A stretch of 64,000 nt of DNA, from NCBI RefSeq assembly GCF_037038585.1, contig NC_092526.1, positions 7,526,001 through 7,590,000 of the forward strand, written 5' to 3'. How positions within the stretch are numbered: the first letter of the stretch is position 1; each line of letters starts with the position of its first letter. A program made the translations under genes and the position numbers. Positions 25,801 through 37,900 of this stretch are shown one piece after another. The notes beneath the pieces were generated by a model. It saw only the letters and a program-made list of their open reading frames with translations. It had not been told where the DNA came from and ran no database searches. This DNA comes from Patagioenas fasciata. Taxonomy: Eukaryota > Chordata > Aves > Columbiformes > Columbidae.

Positions 25801-26272
25801 GGCGGCGGTTTGAGCTCCGAGCCCGCGAAGGTGCGGGGGTTTGGCGGCCAGAGCTGTGAGGCTCGCGGCGGGGCCCGGCTGAGCTGCTCTCACGTGTGAG
25901 CGGCCTGTCGGGAGCAGCCGCTTCCAGCCTGTTCTCTGCGGTTGTGCCGTGTGCCCGGCAGTTGTGAGAGGGCGGCGGGGGCGGCGGGGCCCTCTGGTAC
26001 GGGTGGAGGCCGGGCCGGGAGCGCGGCCTGGCCCCGCGCTGAGGGGATGCGCAGTGAGCGGCAGCGGGGTTGCCGTAGGGGGACGAGCTTCCAGGTGACC
26101 CCTGTTGTTTCTCAGCCCGTGCTTGTGTCAGAAGGTCTCGCTATTCTGCTCGGCCTGGCCGCCGATGCTGCTGCTGGGTGATCGTAGCGTGTGCGCGGGC
26201 AGTTCTGCTGTTGCGTGGCGCTGCTGTGTGCAAGGAATTGCGTGTCAAGAAAATCCTTGCCTCTAGGCAGGT
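25800..26272 (+). other. ZRANB3: Region holding the ZRANB3 5' non-coding exon (boundaries unresolved)
   Basis: The coding start lies in an exon beginning only 7 nt before its ATG at 31848, so at least one upstream non-coding exon is required. Possible + strand donors in this stretch include GCGAAG|GTGCGG near 25830, TTCCAG|GTGACC near 26094 and AGGCAG|GTATTA near 26270. I cannot choose between them without transcript data. Confidence 0.45.
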
Positions 26273-28794
26273 ATTAAGGTGTCTGTTTTACTCAACCCTA
26301 GTACACTGGCCTGTGGAAAAGCTGTTGCATGTTACGGAGCTTTGTGATGTCCTTTGTTCTGATTGCTTTTTCTTGTAACTTTTCTTTAAAATGCTGTGTT
26401 TTAATGATTTGGATAGTTCGTCAATTCTTTATCATTCCACCGATGGAAAAATGGTTGATGAATCAATCAGCCAAGGTTGCGTTATTTTCTTAGAGCCTTA
26501 AATTCACTATTAAGTTTTATTGAACGTACAGTTGTGGAGCAGTTACTACTATCAAGAGAAAACTTTATGAAGCAAATGCTTGATGGAAATACTTGTTTGT
26601 TTTAGGCATCTGCTATTAAGCTGCTTTAAAAGGCTATACTTAGTAGCCCGTAAAAATAAATAATGGGCTTATAGGGTGATAACGGCTCGTGTTGACAAAA
26701 CTCGAATGGTCCTTATTGAAATACTTGTCGGTCCTGCACCCAGCCTTCCAATAAAGAAACATCACCTTGAGTAATATCTTCAACAAGTTAAGTCTCAATA
26801 TATACCTCGGAAGGAGAAGTGTCTATAGTGAAATACAGTATAGCAGCAACAGAACCAGTTCCAGTTTGTTGTGTGTTGTTTGTTTTAAATTGTTTTACTA
26901 GTATTTGCACTGTCTTTGTCACTCAGTGGTTACTTACTTTTCCAGATCATTTATGAGTTCATTGAACATAGTAGAAGTTGGAGCAGATTACTTTGAAATA
27001 TTGCTGATGTTGTTTCTCTCATGTTTGATCAGTCTACATGCTTTTATTGAAAAAAAAAAAAGTTTTAGTACAATTTTTTCACATGACAGCTCAGTTTTCT
27101 TAAAAGATAGAGGGACTTTCTTAACAGTTTTCCTGGAAATAATTACTGTACAAATATATTTCTAAAACAAATTTTTATTTAATTGATTTTTTAAAATAGT
27201 GGAAAGTGCGCTGCATCAGCCCTTTTATAGGTGGATTGTTGTAGATCCCATTCAAAAAAAACTTCAGTAGACTTGAAAGATAAGACTCAACTTCGCAAAA
27301 GACTCATTGACTCCACCAAATAGACATGTTTATTATGATGTTCCCAAGTTCTGCACTTCATCATTTTTACTGATTTTTATGCCTTATAAATGAATCACGT
27401 TGTAGTTCCATGAGTCTTCCCCATTCCTGCTTTTAAAAGCTGTGATCATTTACTGCTAGCTAGTCCTGAGATACTAAAGCAAATTTAGTTGAAAAGTTAC
27501 TGGGTTTAGTAACAGCTATTTAATCTTTGATTCCCTGTAAAACACTTGAGGAAATACAGTATGTGTGTTCTTTTATTTTTTTACTCATAAAACTCCTATA
27601 GCTGTATGAACTGAGTGAAAAGTTAGGTCTCCACACCAAACCTTTTAGGTGTACTTTGTCTGAGAAAACTGAAGTTCCAGAGCTTGTGATCTAGAGATGT
27701 GGGAAGGTTGATGGGATGTGTTTTACAACATATTAAGGACACAGAACCAAACGAAAAATTGTAGTTAGAGAAAACATGCACTAAAATTGCTATCTCTTCT
27801 TAGAGCTTCCAAATCTGCAATGGGTAGAACAGCAGTTGTAAATTGTTCTTCTCCTACACGAACTATTTTTTTTTTTAAGACTATTTTTATTTGTTGACAT
27901 TACTATCGTGGTATACATAATTGATCTGTCTCAAAACAAAACATAAATGACCACCACTGCCAAAGTCATTTTACACAAGGAAGGCGTAAATTCTCAGTGT
28001 AATTATCACCTTAGGAAATCAATGAAAAGCAATTTGGTGGAATTAATTTATTTCTCTCGTCTTGTTTCATCACTGTTCATACTTGTTTTCTACACAACCA
28101 AAATAAATCTTTCATAGGGCCAGAATACCTTCCATAGTGCCTTTTACAGCTTTGGATAGCATAAAATAGTGCTGCAGATATGAATATAGACTGAATATGG
28201 ATTTTTTTAATCACTGCTGTTTATTCAGAAATCATGATGGAGATAAATCTTTGAATCTTCAGGGTATGATTTTTTGTATGATTATTAAAAAGTGTGTGTT
28301 TACAAAATTTTCTTTAGGAGTAAATCACGAAAGTGAGTGATGAACAGGTTTGTTGGGTCCACCAGTCATGCAGCATACTTGTGTAATTTGTGCTCTACAG
28401 AGATGTTTAGTGTTTGTTTTTGCCAGCAGTCTTGAAGTACTTTAATCAACTTTGAATGAAAAAAGAAAAGCTCTGAGGAAAATATTGTGATAAAACTATC
28501 GAAGTCATTATGATTGCTTTCCCAACAATTAGAGCTGAAACATTTCTGTTTGCTCAACTGAGAGATGAAGTGGGTATTTACCAGAGACTTACGACTTTTC
28601 TGTGGAATGCACCTCTTGGATATGCAGGGCAAGTCAGAGGCTTTCCTTCAGTTAAACAAAGTTCACTGATGAACGTGTATCAAAGAGCCTTAATACTGAT
28701 CATAGTACTTTTATCTGCTGTCAAATGATCCAGAGGCCTGGGGTAGAAGAATACAGTTTTTTTTAGAGATACGAGATTCTACTTACAAAAATGG

Positions 28795-29265
28795 GAGGCA
28801 AAAAAAAGTCACCGTCAATAGTGCAATCACACTTAGACAACACAGAATATCTGGTTTGCGAGAGAAATCCAGATTTCCTTTCTCTGCAACTGGCTATTTT
28901 GTTGATATTCAAAAGGTGTCCCTCTTTATCCTTGGACAGGTTATGTTCTAGAAGTCTTTAGTTAGATGTCTGTGTCAGGAGGAGGTTTAGCAGCACTGGG
29001 CTTGTCTCTTGTTAGGTTAGCATCTTGAGTGCATGGCCCGATATGAATTGAGGGACAAAAGATTCTGGTTTTCTGCTGATAGTACCAGACTTCCTTGAGA
29101 ACTGAGCTTTCTGTACCTTGATCATGCTGTTGAAAGCACAAGAGCAGCCTCTGTCCAGCTGTGGAATTCTTGTTGCTGTGTGAATCACTTGTACTCATCC
29201 AGCGAGGAGCATCAGGTGTTCAGACCCGTGAGTTACTTGGTTTTGAGCCCAGGGTCAAAACCATG
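28795..29265 (-). pseudogene. Coding-like relic, - strand, unidentified
   Basis: On the - strand a frame runs from about 29265 to 28962 with a single internal TGA near 29225. It reads as ordinary protein (APRWMSTSDSHSNKN, then VWYYQQKT, ending PPPDTDI before a stop). A second open stretch in another frame (about 28947-28795, with NLSKDKEGH and KCDCTIDGD) ends at TTTTT|GTAAGT, a good donor. Codon composition is less AT-rich than its surroundings. I recognise no family. With the islets at 29577-29715 and 30148-30360 it may be part of one decayed - strand gene, but chance open frames are possible. Confidence 0.3.
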
Positions 29266-29576
29266 TTTATACAGAAGTCCTTAAATGTGTGTATATACGT
29301 GCACACAAACATCTATGATTACAGCTAGGACTATTGCTTTCATACATGTGCTAAAATATTTCTATGGCTTTACCTGTGAGAAACAGGATAACTCTTCAGG
29401 AATATGCTTCTTAAAATAGATTCTCTACCAGTTAATTATTTTAATATGGAATAGACCAAAATCCGTGCGAAATACAACCCTTATGCCTCAACTTTGAATG
29501 TTGCTTTATATTTTAAATTTAAATTCACTTTTTTTCTCCTGCATAATTCACTTTTTCCCACCTTATTGTCCAGCAG

Positions 29577-29715
29577 AACGATATGCACCACTTCATTGTA
29601 GAAGTGGTAGTAGATGCCCAAGAGGGTGTGTGCAGAAGTTGTCCAGTGTGTTACCCTGTTCAATACTTTCACTATGATAATCTCACGGAACCTGACCATG
29701 GGTTGATCTGCAGCA
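29577..29715 (-). pseudogene. Exon-like islet, - strand, unidentified
   Basis: On the - strand a CTGCAG acceptor-like site is followed by an open frame (QPMVRF..., HWTTSAHTLLG, YYHFYNEVVHIVLLDNK). It ends at AAG|GTGGGA, a plausible donor. Its last 19 codons have mostly G or C at the third position although flanking DNA is AT-rich, a sign of former coding use. The + strand is also open here for 65 codons, but with a less coding-like third-position pattern. No family is recognised. Confidence 0.3.
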
Positions 29716-30147
29716 TTGTTTTTTCCAGTTCTCTGAACATCTGTGATGCTTATCTTGATAGGTATACCTATAACTCATAATATAACCAAAAAAGCGCTTA
29801 CTCATCTTCTGTCTGTCTGGATGTCATTAGTCTGATTGATGAAGACAGTGACAGGATACTCCAAAATCCTCTTCTTTTTTCCTAGGATTCTACAAGACTT
29901 CAGTGGATTTTGAGAACAATTAGGTCCTTTGCAGGGGGAAGGGAGCAAGGTGAGTTAGTGGTCCATTTTGTATTTGTTTTGGATTTTTTTTTGTCCTGTT
30001 ACTGCCGTTTTTATCAACAGTACTGACTGCTGGATTTGTTTTTTCTCCAACAGTGGCAAATTCCCGATAGCTTATTTTTGCCGATCTCTCTAGTCCTCTA
30101 TTCCTTCCCTTTTCCTTTGGATTTCCCTGATTTTACGACAGTATTAC

Positions 30148-30360
30148 CTGTCCAACAAGCCAGGCCCCGGCTGACTCGGCGGTACAGGGGGACCCCGGGC
30201 AGCACCATGATCAGGGGCTCCTGCACCACCTCCTCCGGGCTCAGCACCATGGAGAAGGGTCCATGGGGACCTGGTGCTTCCCACCCTCTGGGGAAACTTC
30301 CTGGAGGATCCCCCAGCTCACCCCGGTGTGAGGATTGCTCAGGTTTAGTCTGACATAGAC
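30148..30360 (-). pseudogene. GC-rich, frameshifted exon-sized islet, - strand
   Basis: A GC-rich block of 213 bp sits in AT-rich intron. On the - strand it is bounded by TATTCCACAG|GTCTATG (acceptor-like) and GGACAG|GTAATA (donor-like). The first half reads well in one frame (VYVRLNLSNPHTGVSW, then ILQEVSPEGGKHQVPMD), with high third-position GC. The second half reads well in another frame (MVLSPEEVVQEPLIMVLPG, then VPLYRRVSRGL), with third positions about 90% G/C. One frameshift near 30245 is implied. This looks like a former exon of a GC-rich gene. I could not identify the protein. Confidence 0.45.
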
Positions 30361-31840
30361 CTGTGGAATATGGAGTGTTAAAAGGTGTTTGCATAGTTGC
30401 ACTAGAACAAAAGCCCCGACTCTATCAGTTTGGGACATATATATACGTGTGTGTAGTGCCGTTATAGCTATATTATCTTCAGTGAAGAGAATGTGACTTC
30501 AGCTGGAAGAGCGTATATCAAGTTTTGGAGATAAAAAACTTCATGAATGGAATTCTTTGGGAATACAGAGGTGCTGTTGTTTAACTGTGACATAAAATTT
30601 CATCTGAATCAGTCTGGTTTACCTTCTTGCTTTTAATCCATGATGTTAGAAGAAAACTGTTGCAAACTCTGTTTTGCATGATCATGCTTTATTATGTTGA
30701 TTTCTTTAACCATTTGCATTGTCCCCAACTCTGTCTATATAACCAGTCAGTGAAAAAAAACAGGTTACTTAGTCCTGCAGGTCCCTGAAGTGAATGACCA
30801 TTTAGCTCAGCACATTTCCTCTTCTGAATATAATGGTTAATCCCATCAAATCATCTCTGACTTCTTCTCAGTTGCTTCAGAAATAAATCAGTATAAAAAA
30901 AAAAATCTGAGTGCAACATGCTCAGAATTTTGCTGTCAAACCTACTGTCACTGTATCTACTGTTAACAATACAGGAAGCATATTTTGGCTGATGTTCTTT
31001 GTTCCTATACTTGCTAAGGTAATCCTGGTCCTCACGCAGGTCATGAATCTAAAATAATTAGGTAATGCTTTGTTATAAAGATTTGTTGCTTTTCTCGTGT
31101 AGTTAGCACACTGCTACTGGGTTTTTTAACCATTTGTTTGTCTAAAGTCTGTTAAAGTTACAAGAGAATAAAAGCTAGTATTTCTTCTCTGACCCTATTT
31201 CCTTGGACAAAAAAAAAAGTGACATGTTTAGTCTGAAGCAGTATGAGAATTTTCACTGGTTAATTCTGTGGTTTAAGATCGTTTCTTTCTGAAGGGAACA
31301 GAGTTCCTTACTTTCCCCCTCCTTCCCCTATTTTTTTTCTTTCTTTTTTTCTTTTCCCCAGACTGGATGTGTTTTGCCCCTTTTTCCTGATTTGATTCCT
31401 AGGATTGAGAATTTTAGAGGACTGTTAGTTCCATCATCAGAAGGTTAAATAACATTTATTCCTGTAACTTTTCTGGAAAATGTTTACTAAAAGAGTTGCA
31501 TTTCAATGTCTATAAGTAAGTTCTGTTTGCATGGCCACTAACTTTTATTCATTAATAGGGAATTTTCTTAAATAACTATTTCATAGCCTTGAGGAAGTGA
31601 TACATGCTGACATCTTCATACTGGAATAGTTATTTTATTGATATGGAGGTGGTGGGCTCTTCTTCCATCATCTGCAGTATTTTATACTTTCTAGGGAGAA
31701 TTCTAAAGACTTGAGAAAAATTGTCTAGGTATTGAATATTTCAAGACGGGGAGATTATTATTGTTCCATGAAGCTTTATTCTGTAACATTATTGTAGACC
31801 TATCTTTTAAATAAAACATCCTTTGTTTTGTTTCCCTTAG

Positions 31841-31999
31841 GTTCAACATGGCTAGTACATTCCAGGAAACACTTACACTTAAAGCTTCATATTCAGAAAA
31901 TGATGATGCTAAGCTGTCATTTCTACCTGAAAGACTGAGAAAGAAACTGCTTCCTTTTCAGGAGAAAGGCATCATATTTGCACTTCAGAGAAATGGCAG
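31841..31999 (+). CDS. ZRANB3: ZRANB3 coding exon 1 (start codon)
   Basis: The acceptor TTTCCCTTAG is followed by GTTCAAC and ATG at 31848. This ATG is chosen because the encoded N-terminus (MASTFQETL..., [25 protein letters not shown]) matches the family start in length and sequence: human FLPDRL lies about 3 residues later. The exon ends AG|GTAAAA in phase 2. It carries the Q-motif-like region before the ATPase. The first seven bases are 5' UTR. Confidence 0.95.
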
Positions 32000-34900
32000 G
32001 TAAAATTCTCATTGTATCATATGCTAAGTATAATTATTTTAGGTAAACGGAAATTAATTTTTACAAAGGCTATGCAAAACCATAGGTGAGTTATGTTACA
32101 GGAATCTTTTGTAAACTGTAAGGTAACTTGGTTTAAAATGAGGGTTGTTTTGTCTTTCCCCCAGAGGATGAAGAAATGTTTAATAATGCATTATGTGACA
32201 AAGTGTTGTAGTATCAAAGATCTCCTCATATAAGAGGAAGCTGGTATCAGTAGGACCATCCTTTTTGTCGTGTTAATACAGAATTCTTAAAATAAGTTAA
32301 TTCACATTTGCTTCTTTAGTTCTTAATGGCATGGTAGAGCTGTTAAGAGAATGACTAACAGATCTTGATGCATCTGTGTGGTATTCTATTTTAAACTTGG
32401 TACAATTCTGGCATGTAATCAGGGTGTTCTGGAGCTCACTGAGCTGCAACAGCAGAGCAGAAGAAGACTTACAAAGTGCTCAGTTAGCAAGTGCAGCAAC
32501 TGATGGAGCAGGCATTCAGCAATTAAGTACCTGATAAGTCAGAAAAATAGTTTACGCATCAGAGGCTGGAAATATTTTGTTGAGTAAGAGCCTGTTACTG
32601 AGTTACAGAGGCAAAGAAGAGGGAAGGGAAATCCTATTCCCACATTTAGAAATTTTAGAAAATTTAGGCAATGACAACCTAAACCCATGAAATTACTCCA
32701 TGTTATTCTTTTGGAAAGTAACAACATTTTAGAAGTCTGGCACAAATTAAATTATTTTAGCTTACATTTTAAAGAAGGACAAAGTTAGTTTCTGATCATC
32801 TTCTTGCTCAGAACAAGAGGCGTAAGGTCTAAGGGGGTTGATGGATGACTTCTGTGATTTTTTTTTTTTTTTTTCTTTTTTTCAGGAGAAATGTGCATCT
32901 CTAAAGGTGTAAAATTGGAAAGGAAAAGTTTATCATCAGTTCCTGCAATTACATGGAACTTTTGATCAAGTAAAATTTCCTCTGAAATTTTTTGCTTTAA
33001 TTCTATTCATTTGTCCAAAAACCTTCAACAATTGTAACATTGCTGTCTTCAGGGAGTGAAGCAAGCCATCTATTTTATGCTGCCAGAGTAGAAAGATGAG
33101 CCCAGCCATTGACATGCAAATCTGAGATTGCAAAAGCTTTATGCTGCATTTGCATTAATTTCTCTGCTGGTCATATTAGGTATGTTCCAGCTACACAGTG
33201 TGACTGTGAGAATGAATGCATATGGTTTTAATGGATCACTGAGACTTAAAACAGACAGCAAAGTCTACGTTATTGTTGAATTTATTAAAACCCAAGCACT
33301 TGGCTACCAGATCTCAGTTGATCTGATTCTAGTAAGGGAAACTGAGATTTATAAAGTATGTATTTGAGATGCATTTTTATATACAAAGAGTGAAATAACA
33401 GAAGACATTAGATGTGTATGGTTTCTTTAATGTTAATTAGTGTAGGCTAGTGGATATATTTGAAAGTAGCATAATCTTTTGCAGCTTTTTATCTATTACA
33501 GACTTTTCTCAGGAAACAGCTTAACTGTAGGACTAGATAATTTTTAATCAGACATTTCTTCTTTTTTTTTTTGAGAAGTAACAATTGTCTGCAATAAGTA
33601 CCTAAAAAAGTTTGGAATACCTAGGCTGATGATCCTCTGGCAAGGAGAGAATTATGTTATTTTACTTAGGGTAATGACCTTTATCTTTTCTTTTCTTGAA
33701 ACCCTTCACTAACAAAAGACTGAGTAATACGGCACTAATGATTTTAAGGTGGCATGCCTATGAAAGTATTTTCATAACCATTGCAGGAAATCTCATTCTT
33801 TGGCATAGTACATTTTGTATGTTAGCTGGGTTAAGTTGAGGATTTGGTGTACACTCCTCAGCCAGCCTCTGTGTAAAGTAAAATGTATTAAGCCAGACTT
33901 TCCTGAGGAGTATTTCTTTAAATTTATCCCTTGCTTAGGCAGACCTGATTTTCTTTTTGTCCTAAAACAATATAAGAATCTCTGCTGCTTGTAGCTGAGT
34001 TTTCTTATTAGTTTGTCACCCCTTGGCTCTCCCTAGTCTTTCTCTTTTGTGTACTCCATAATGATTTAAGCCTTCTTTCAGTATTCCCAGTGGTATATTT
34101 TAGCAGAGTCTGGTACATTTCCATACAAGTGTCTTTTCTAGTTTTAAAAATACATAAACATAGGACTTGAAGTAAGTAGTATGTGCATCTCAGCTCTTCT
34201 TTCTTCTCTCCCTCAGGCTATGCACTCCCTTTGCAGTCATCACTTAATCCATGCTTTGCTTCACTGGCAGGGAACTGGTGTAGAGAATGTGTTCTGTTGT
34301 TGACTGAAGAGATTCAATTAATATTATCTTAGGTTAGACAAGCACCCACTGTGAAAAAGTATTTATTATTAGAACAAGCTTTTGTTTCTTGCATGGAAGG
34401 GGCTGGGAAGAAGCTATTAATTCCCTTGTCTTTTCCCAGAGCAAAAAATAAGTATGGTGTTGTGATTTGTGCTTTTGATTCATTAGTAAATGAATCAAAG
34501 GGTTTTTCAGTAGGTGCTGCAGAGGTATTGTCTACACTGAGACTACATAACACTTTTCTAGGCAATAATAATTCTAGAGCTAACAAGACAGTGTGTAGTT
34601 CGACATAGGCTAAGATAACCTTTTAGTTCGCATACATGCCTTAAAGGTACATAACTGCATGGTTGTTTATTCCTTACTAGAAATAATTCTGCAGAAGTGC
34701 ACGTGGGGACAGGTACCTAGGGATAGAAACAAGATTTGACCTTTGCATGTTAATGTTTGAGGTTATAAGTAGAAAAGATTGGTGCACACAAATTCTGTTC
34801 TTGAAAACTATTTTATTGGTATGCTTCTCTTTCAGGAAAAGTGCAAGTTACTTTTTAAAATATGTATGTATTTATATGTGCTTTAAACTATCTTTTAAAT

Positions 34901-37900
34901 AGAAAGCAACAAACTTGTCCCTTCCAGAACGTAAACTCTTAGCAATGGTCTCAGGAAATATTTAGGATTGTTCACCTCAGTTGTGGGTACGCTGTTGGGA
35001 GATGGAGGTGAGCAATTCTCTCTGCTCTTTGCTGGTTATTAGTCATAGTTTGGGGAGATGTGGACAAATCCCCATGTCTTGAGAGCTCAGGATAACCTAT
35101 TTGCAAGTGAAGAGGCATAAGCTGAAAACCTTAAAGTAAACATGTCATCTTGCCTATTTGGTTTAGTTGTTCTGAGCAACAGAGTGGAATTTCTGTGTAA
35201 AATCTGTGAAGTATGCAGGAAAAGGCTGACTTGAGAATGAAGGCCAAAACAGTACTGAAAGTCACCAGCCCATGGTCAGGTGCTGATGAAGAGTTGACAG
35301 TGTCAAAGCACAATACTCTGGAAAAAGTGGTAGAAGTTTGGGCAAATTATCTAAGATGCAGAAATATGTGGACTAATGACTTGATTGTACTGATAAGGAT
35401 TGTATTCAGTCTCCCAGTAATCCTTAGGGAAAAAGAATGGAGTGGCTGTTTAATGAATATGTAGAAGATCAAACAGTTAATTTAATACTTTTCAGCAATT
35501 AAATATGTGGTAGCTCTGTGAGTACTGTGTTTTTAAAGAAAGTTTCCTTTTTTTAAAGACATTGGTTTGTAATGTTTTTGAGTACATTTCACATCTGACA
35601 AGTGCCAAAGGAGAGAGAGAGAGATGATTAAATGAAGACGCTAGCTCACAGAATGAGGTTCAGATGCAGGAATTATGAATGAGAGACTGAGCCAAATTCT
35701 GCAGAGCTTTCGTGGCCAGGAAGGCTTGTTTGGAAGTGATGCTGGAGGAACTGGGAAGCAATTCAAATGGAACAAAAAATGCATTGTCAATAAGTGAATG
35801 TAGAATGTCATTCAGGAGAGGAATTGTGTGCAGTGTAAAAAAAAAAAAACAAAACAAAACAAAACAGAAAAAAGACATGTTAGTAATCGGAAAAATCAGC
35901 TGATCTTAAATGTGGAATTTTAGCAGCAAGAAGAGAGAAGAAAATACAGAGTATTAGAAATACAGGGCACAATTTGTTAGAATGGAAGAGAAGAACCATG
36001 ATTTTAGTGTTAGCTGTGTGTGATGAAAGTTTGCCATGGGAGAATCCAAAATGAAAAATCTGGTGTTTAACTATGAACATCAGGGAGAGGGCAGATTGGA
36101 AGCAATCCGCCTTGAGTATGTGAGACAAGCTGCTTTAATGCAAGTGAGAAAAAGTAAGGTCTTAAACAAGTATGAGTCAGATTCTGACTGACTTAATGGA
36201 AGTTGGAAGGAGGAGGAGAACATAGGCAGAAGAGAAAATTACCCCAAAGGTAGCTGGGTAAACAATTTAAATCCAAATGCTTTAAGATGTCTTTGTATTG
36301 TATTGAAGAGGGGACAAGTTAGAGTAGAGGAGATAAATCAATACATATCTGCAGAATTGCTTAGTTCAGAGATATATGGCAGAAAACAAGTGGGGTATTC
36401 TGTCAACAGTTGAATGGATGGTTGTTTTTGAAGTATTTGGAAGGTACAAAAGTATTTTGAAGTATTGATATGGAGAAGGAACCAAGTGTAAGAGAAAACT
36501 AAACACTGTTTTTGAGACCTTGGGGTACTAGAGGGAAAAGATATTGAATCTGGGAACTACTGAAAATGGGGAGACTAGTGATGAGACATTTTTCTAGGCA
36601 ATTCTTTTCCTTCTTGTCTGTTTCAGCTAACTTTAAAGGAGGAAGGCATGCAGAGACTAGTTCTTCTGTAGCCCTTGCAGTGCAGATCACTGCAGGGAGA
36701 GGGTCACTTGAGAAAGTAACCATGAGTAACTACATTTCATTAAAAGCCATTAGACGGCATTCTAAGGAAGAGCTACTGTTCATCCCAGGTATTTCAGACA
36801 TGCCAATTAATACTGAGGTTAAGGTTTGTAGCCTAGATTGTCAGTAGCTGAAATTAGTTGATGTTCTTCCAACTGTTCCAGTTAACTGAAGTAAATTTTT
36901 CTTGCATTAAGTCAGCTGGTGAATCAATTTGTCTCTGAAGTCAGCAACTGAGTAGGTAAAGCGTTTTCATTATCACTATTAGGTGTGTTCTTGACTAGAA
37001 TTTTTATCAATTAACAGTTCAATTAATATATTCTAAAAACCTATTGAAGTATCTGGGCTTAACCTTCAACTTGACCACTTGGTATGTGTTATTCCACACA
37101 TTTTTGTGAAAGCTACTACAATATGTTGGTAAATGTGTTCTTGTAGCTTTCAGATCTTAGTAAAGCATTTTAGATGTTTTTTTTCAGGTACATGTTGAGG
37201 AGTGTTGGAGAAAAGCACAAGACAGCACAACTATTCTCCTTTACACTCCTTTGGAGAATAATTGACACTGCAGATGTGGCAATTTAATGCATTTTACATT
37301 AGATTTAGGGTTGTTCCTTTATTATTTAGGGTTGTTTGTTTTTTTGTTGTGTTTTTTTTAATACTTAATGTAGTTCAAGAGCAAGGGTATAAGCTAGCTT
37401 AAATTTTCTGGGGCTCTATTTTTGGTGAAACAACCTTGATTATTTTTTGCAAGGAAGTCAGCTCTCTTTGTTCTAGTTTTAGGACAGCACGCTGTGATTA
37501 CTGACACACAAATGTGCTTGCGCAGTTTTATATAAAAATGTACTAAGTTCAGATTCCTTAAATAACCCTTGGTTAAGATGTTAGTGCTAAAGTGTTGGCT
37601 TGCGAGTAGGAGGTAAATTATATGTTGTAGCGTTATATAAAACTGACTCACATGAGTAGGTGAGAATCCCAAGAATATCAGGACACCCACACTAGTGAAA
37701 AAGAGATGCGAGCTTCCTCTGTACAACATGTTCCAAAGGGTGCATTAACAAAACCAACTTTAATTTATTTGAGTAGTAACAAAATTTTTCAGTGTTTTAA
37801 GAAATGAAGTGCTGCTGCTTTGAGTATTTGTATTTGAAAATGCATTTAAGTGAAGGAGTTCTGAAAAAGTTACCTGTGGTTCTAACTATTTTTTCTGCAT

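Larger units (their letters stand above)
24050..26250. promoter_or_regulatory. CpG island, probable bidirectional R3HDM1/ZRANB3 promoter
   Basis: About 2.2 kb of sharply GC-rich, CpG-dense sequence in an otherwise AT-rich window, with the transitions visible near 24,060 and 26,230. It lies 5' of the ZRANB3 coding exons, and R3HDM1 is expected in divergent orientation on the left. It contains four CCAAT boxes (24831-25011), two ETS-type sites (CCGGAAG at 25734, CACTTCCGG at 25790), an E-box CACGTG at 25891, E2F-like TTCCCGCC at 25109 and 25761, and many G/C boxes. No convincing TATA box is seen, so dispersed CpG-type initiation is expected. The exact start sites cannot be read from sequence. 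Long open frames here (24005-25800, both strands) are a by-product of high GC, not genes. Confidence 0.85.
26273..31840 (+). other. ZRANB3: ZRANB3 intron 1
   Basis: AT-rich sequence between the CpG island and the first coding exon, ending in TTTCCCTTAG. It contains several - strand coding-like islets between 28.8 and 30.4 kb, listed separately, and simple A and T runs (for example near 27050 and 31330). Nothing else was recognised. Confidence 0.75.
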
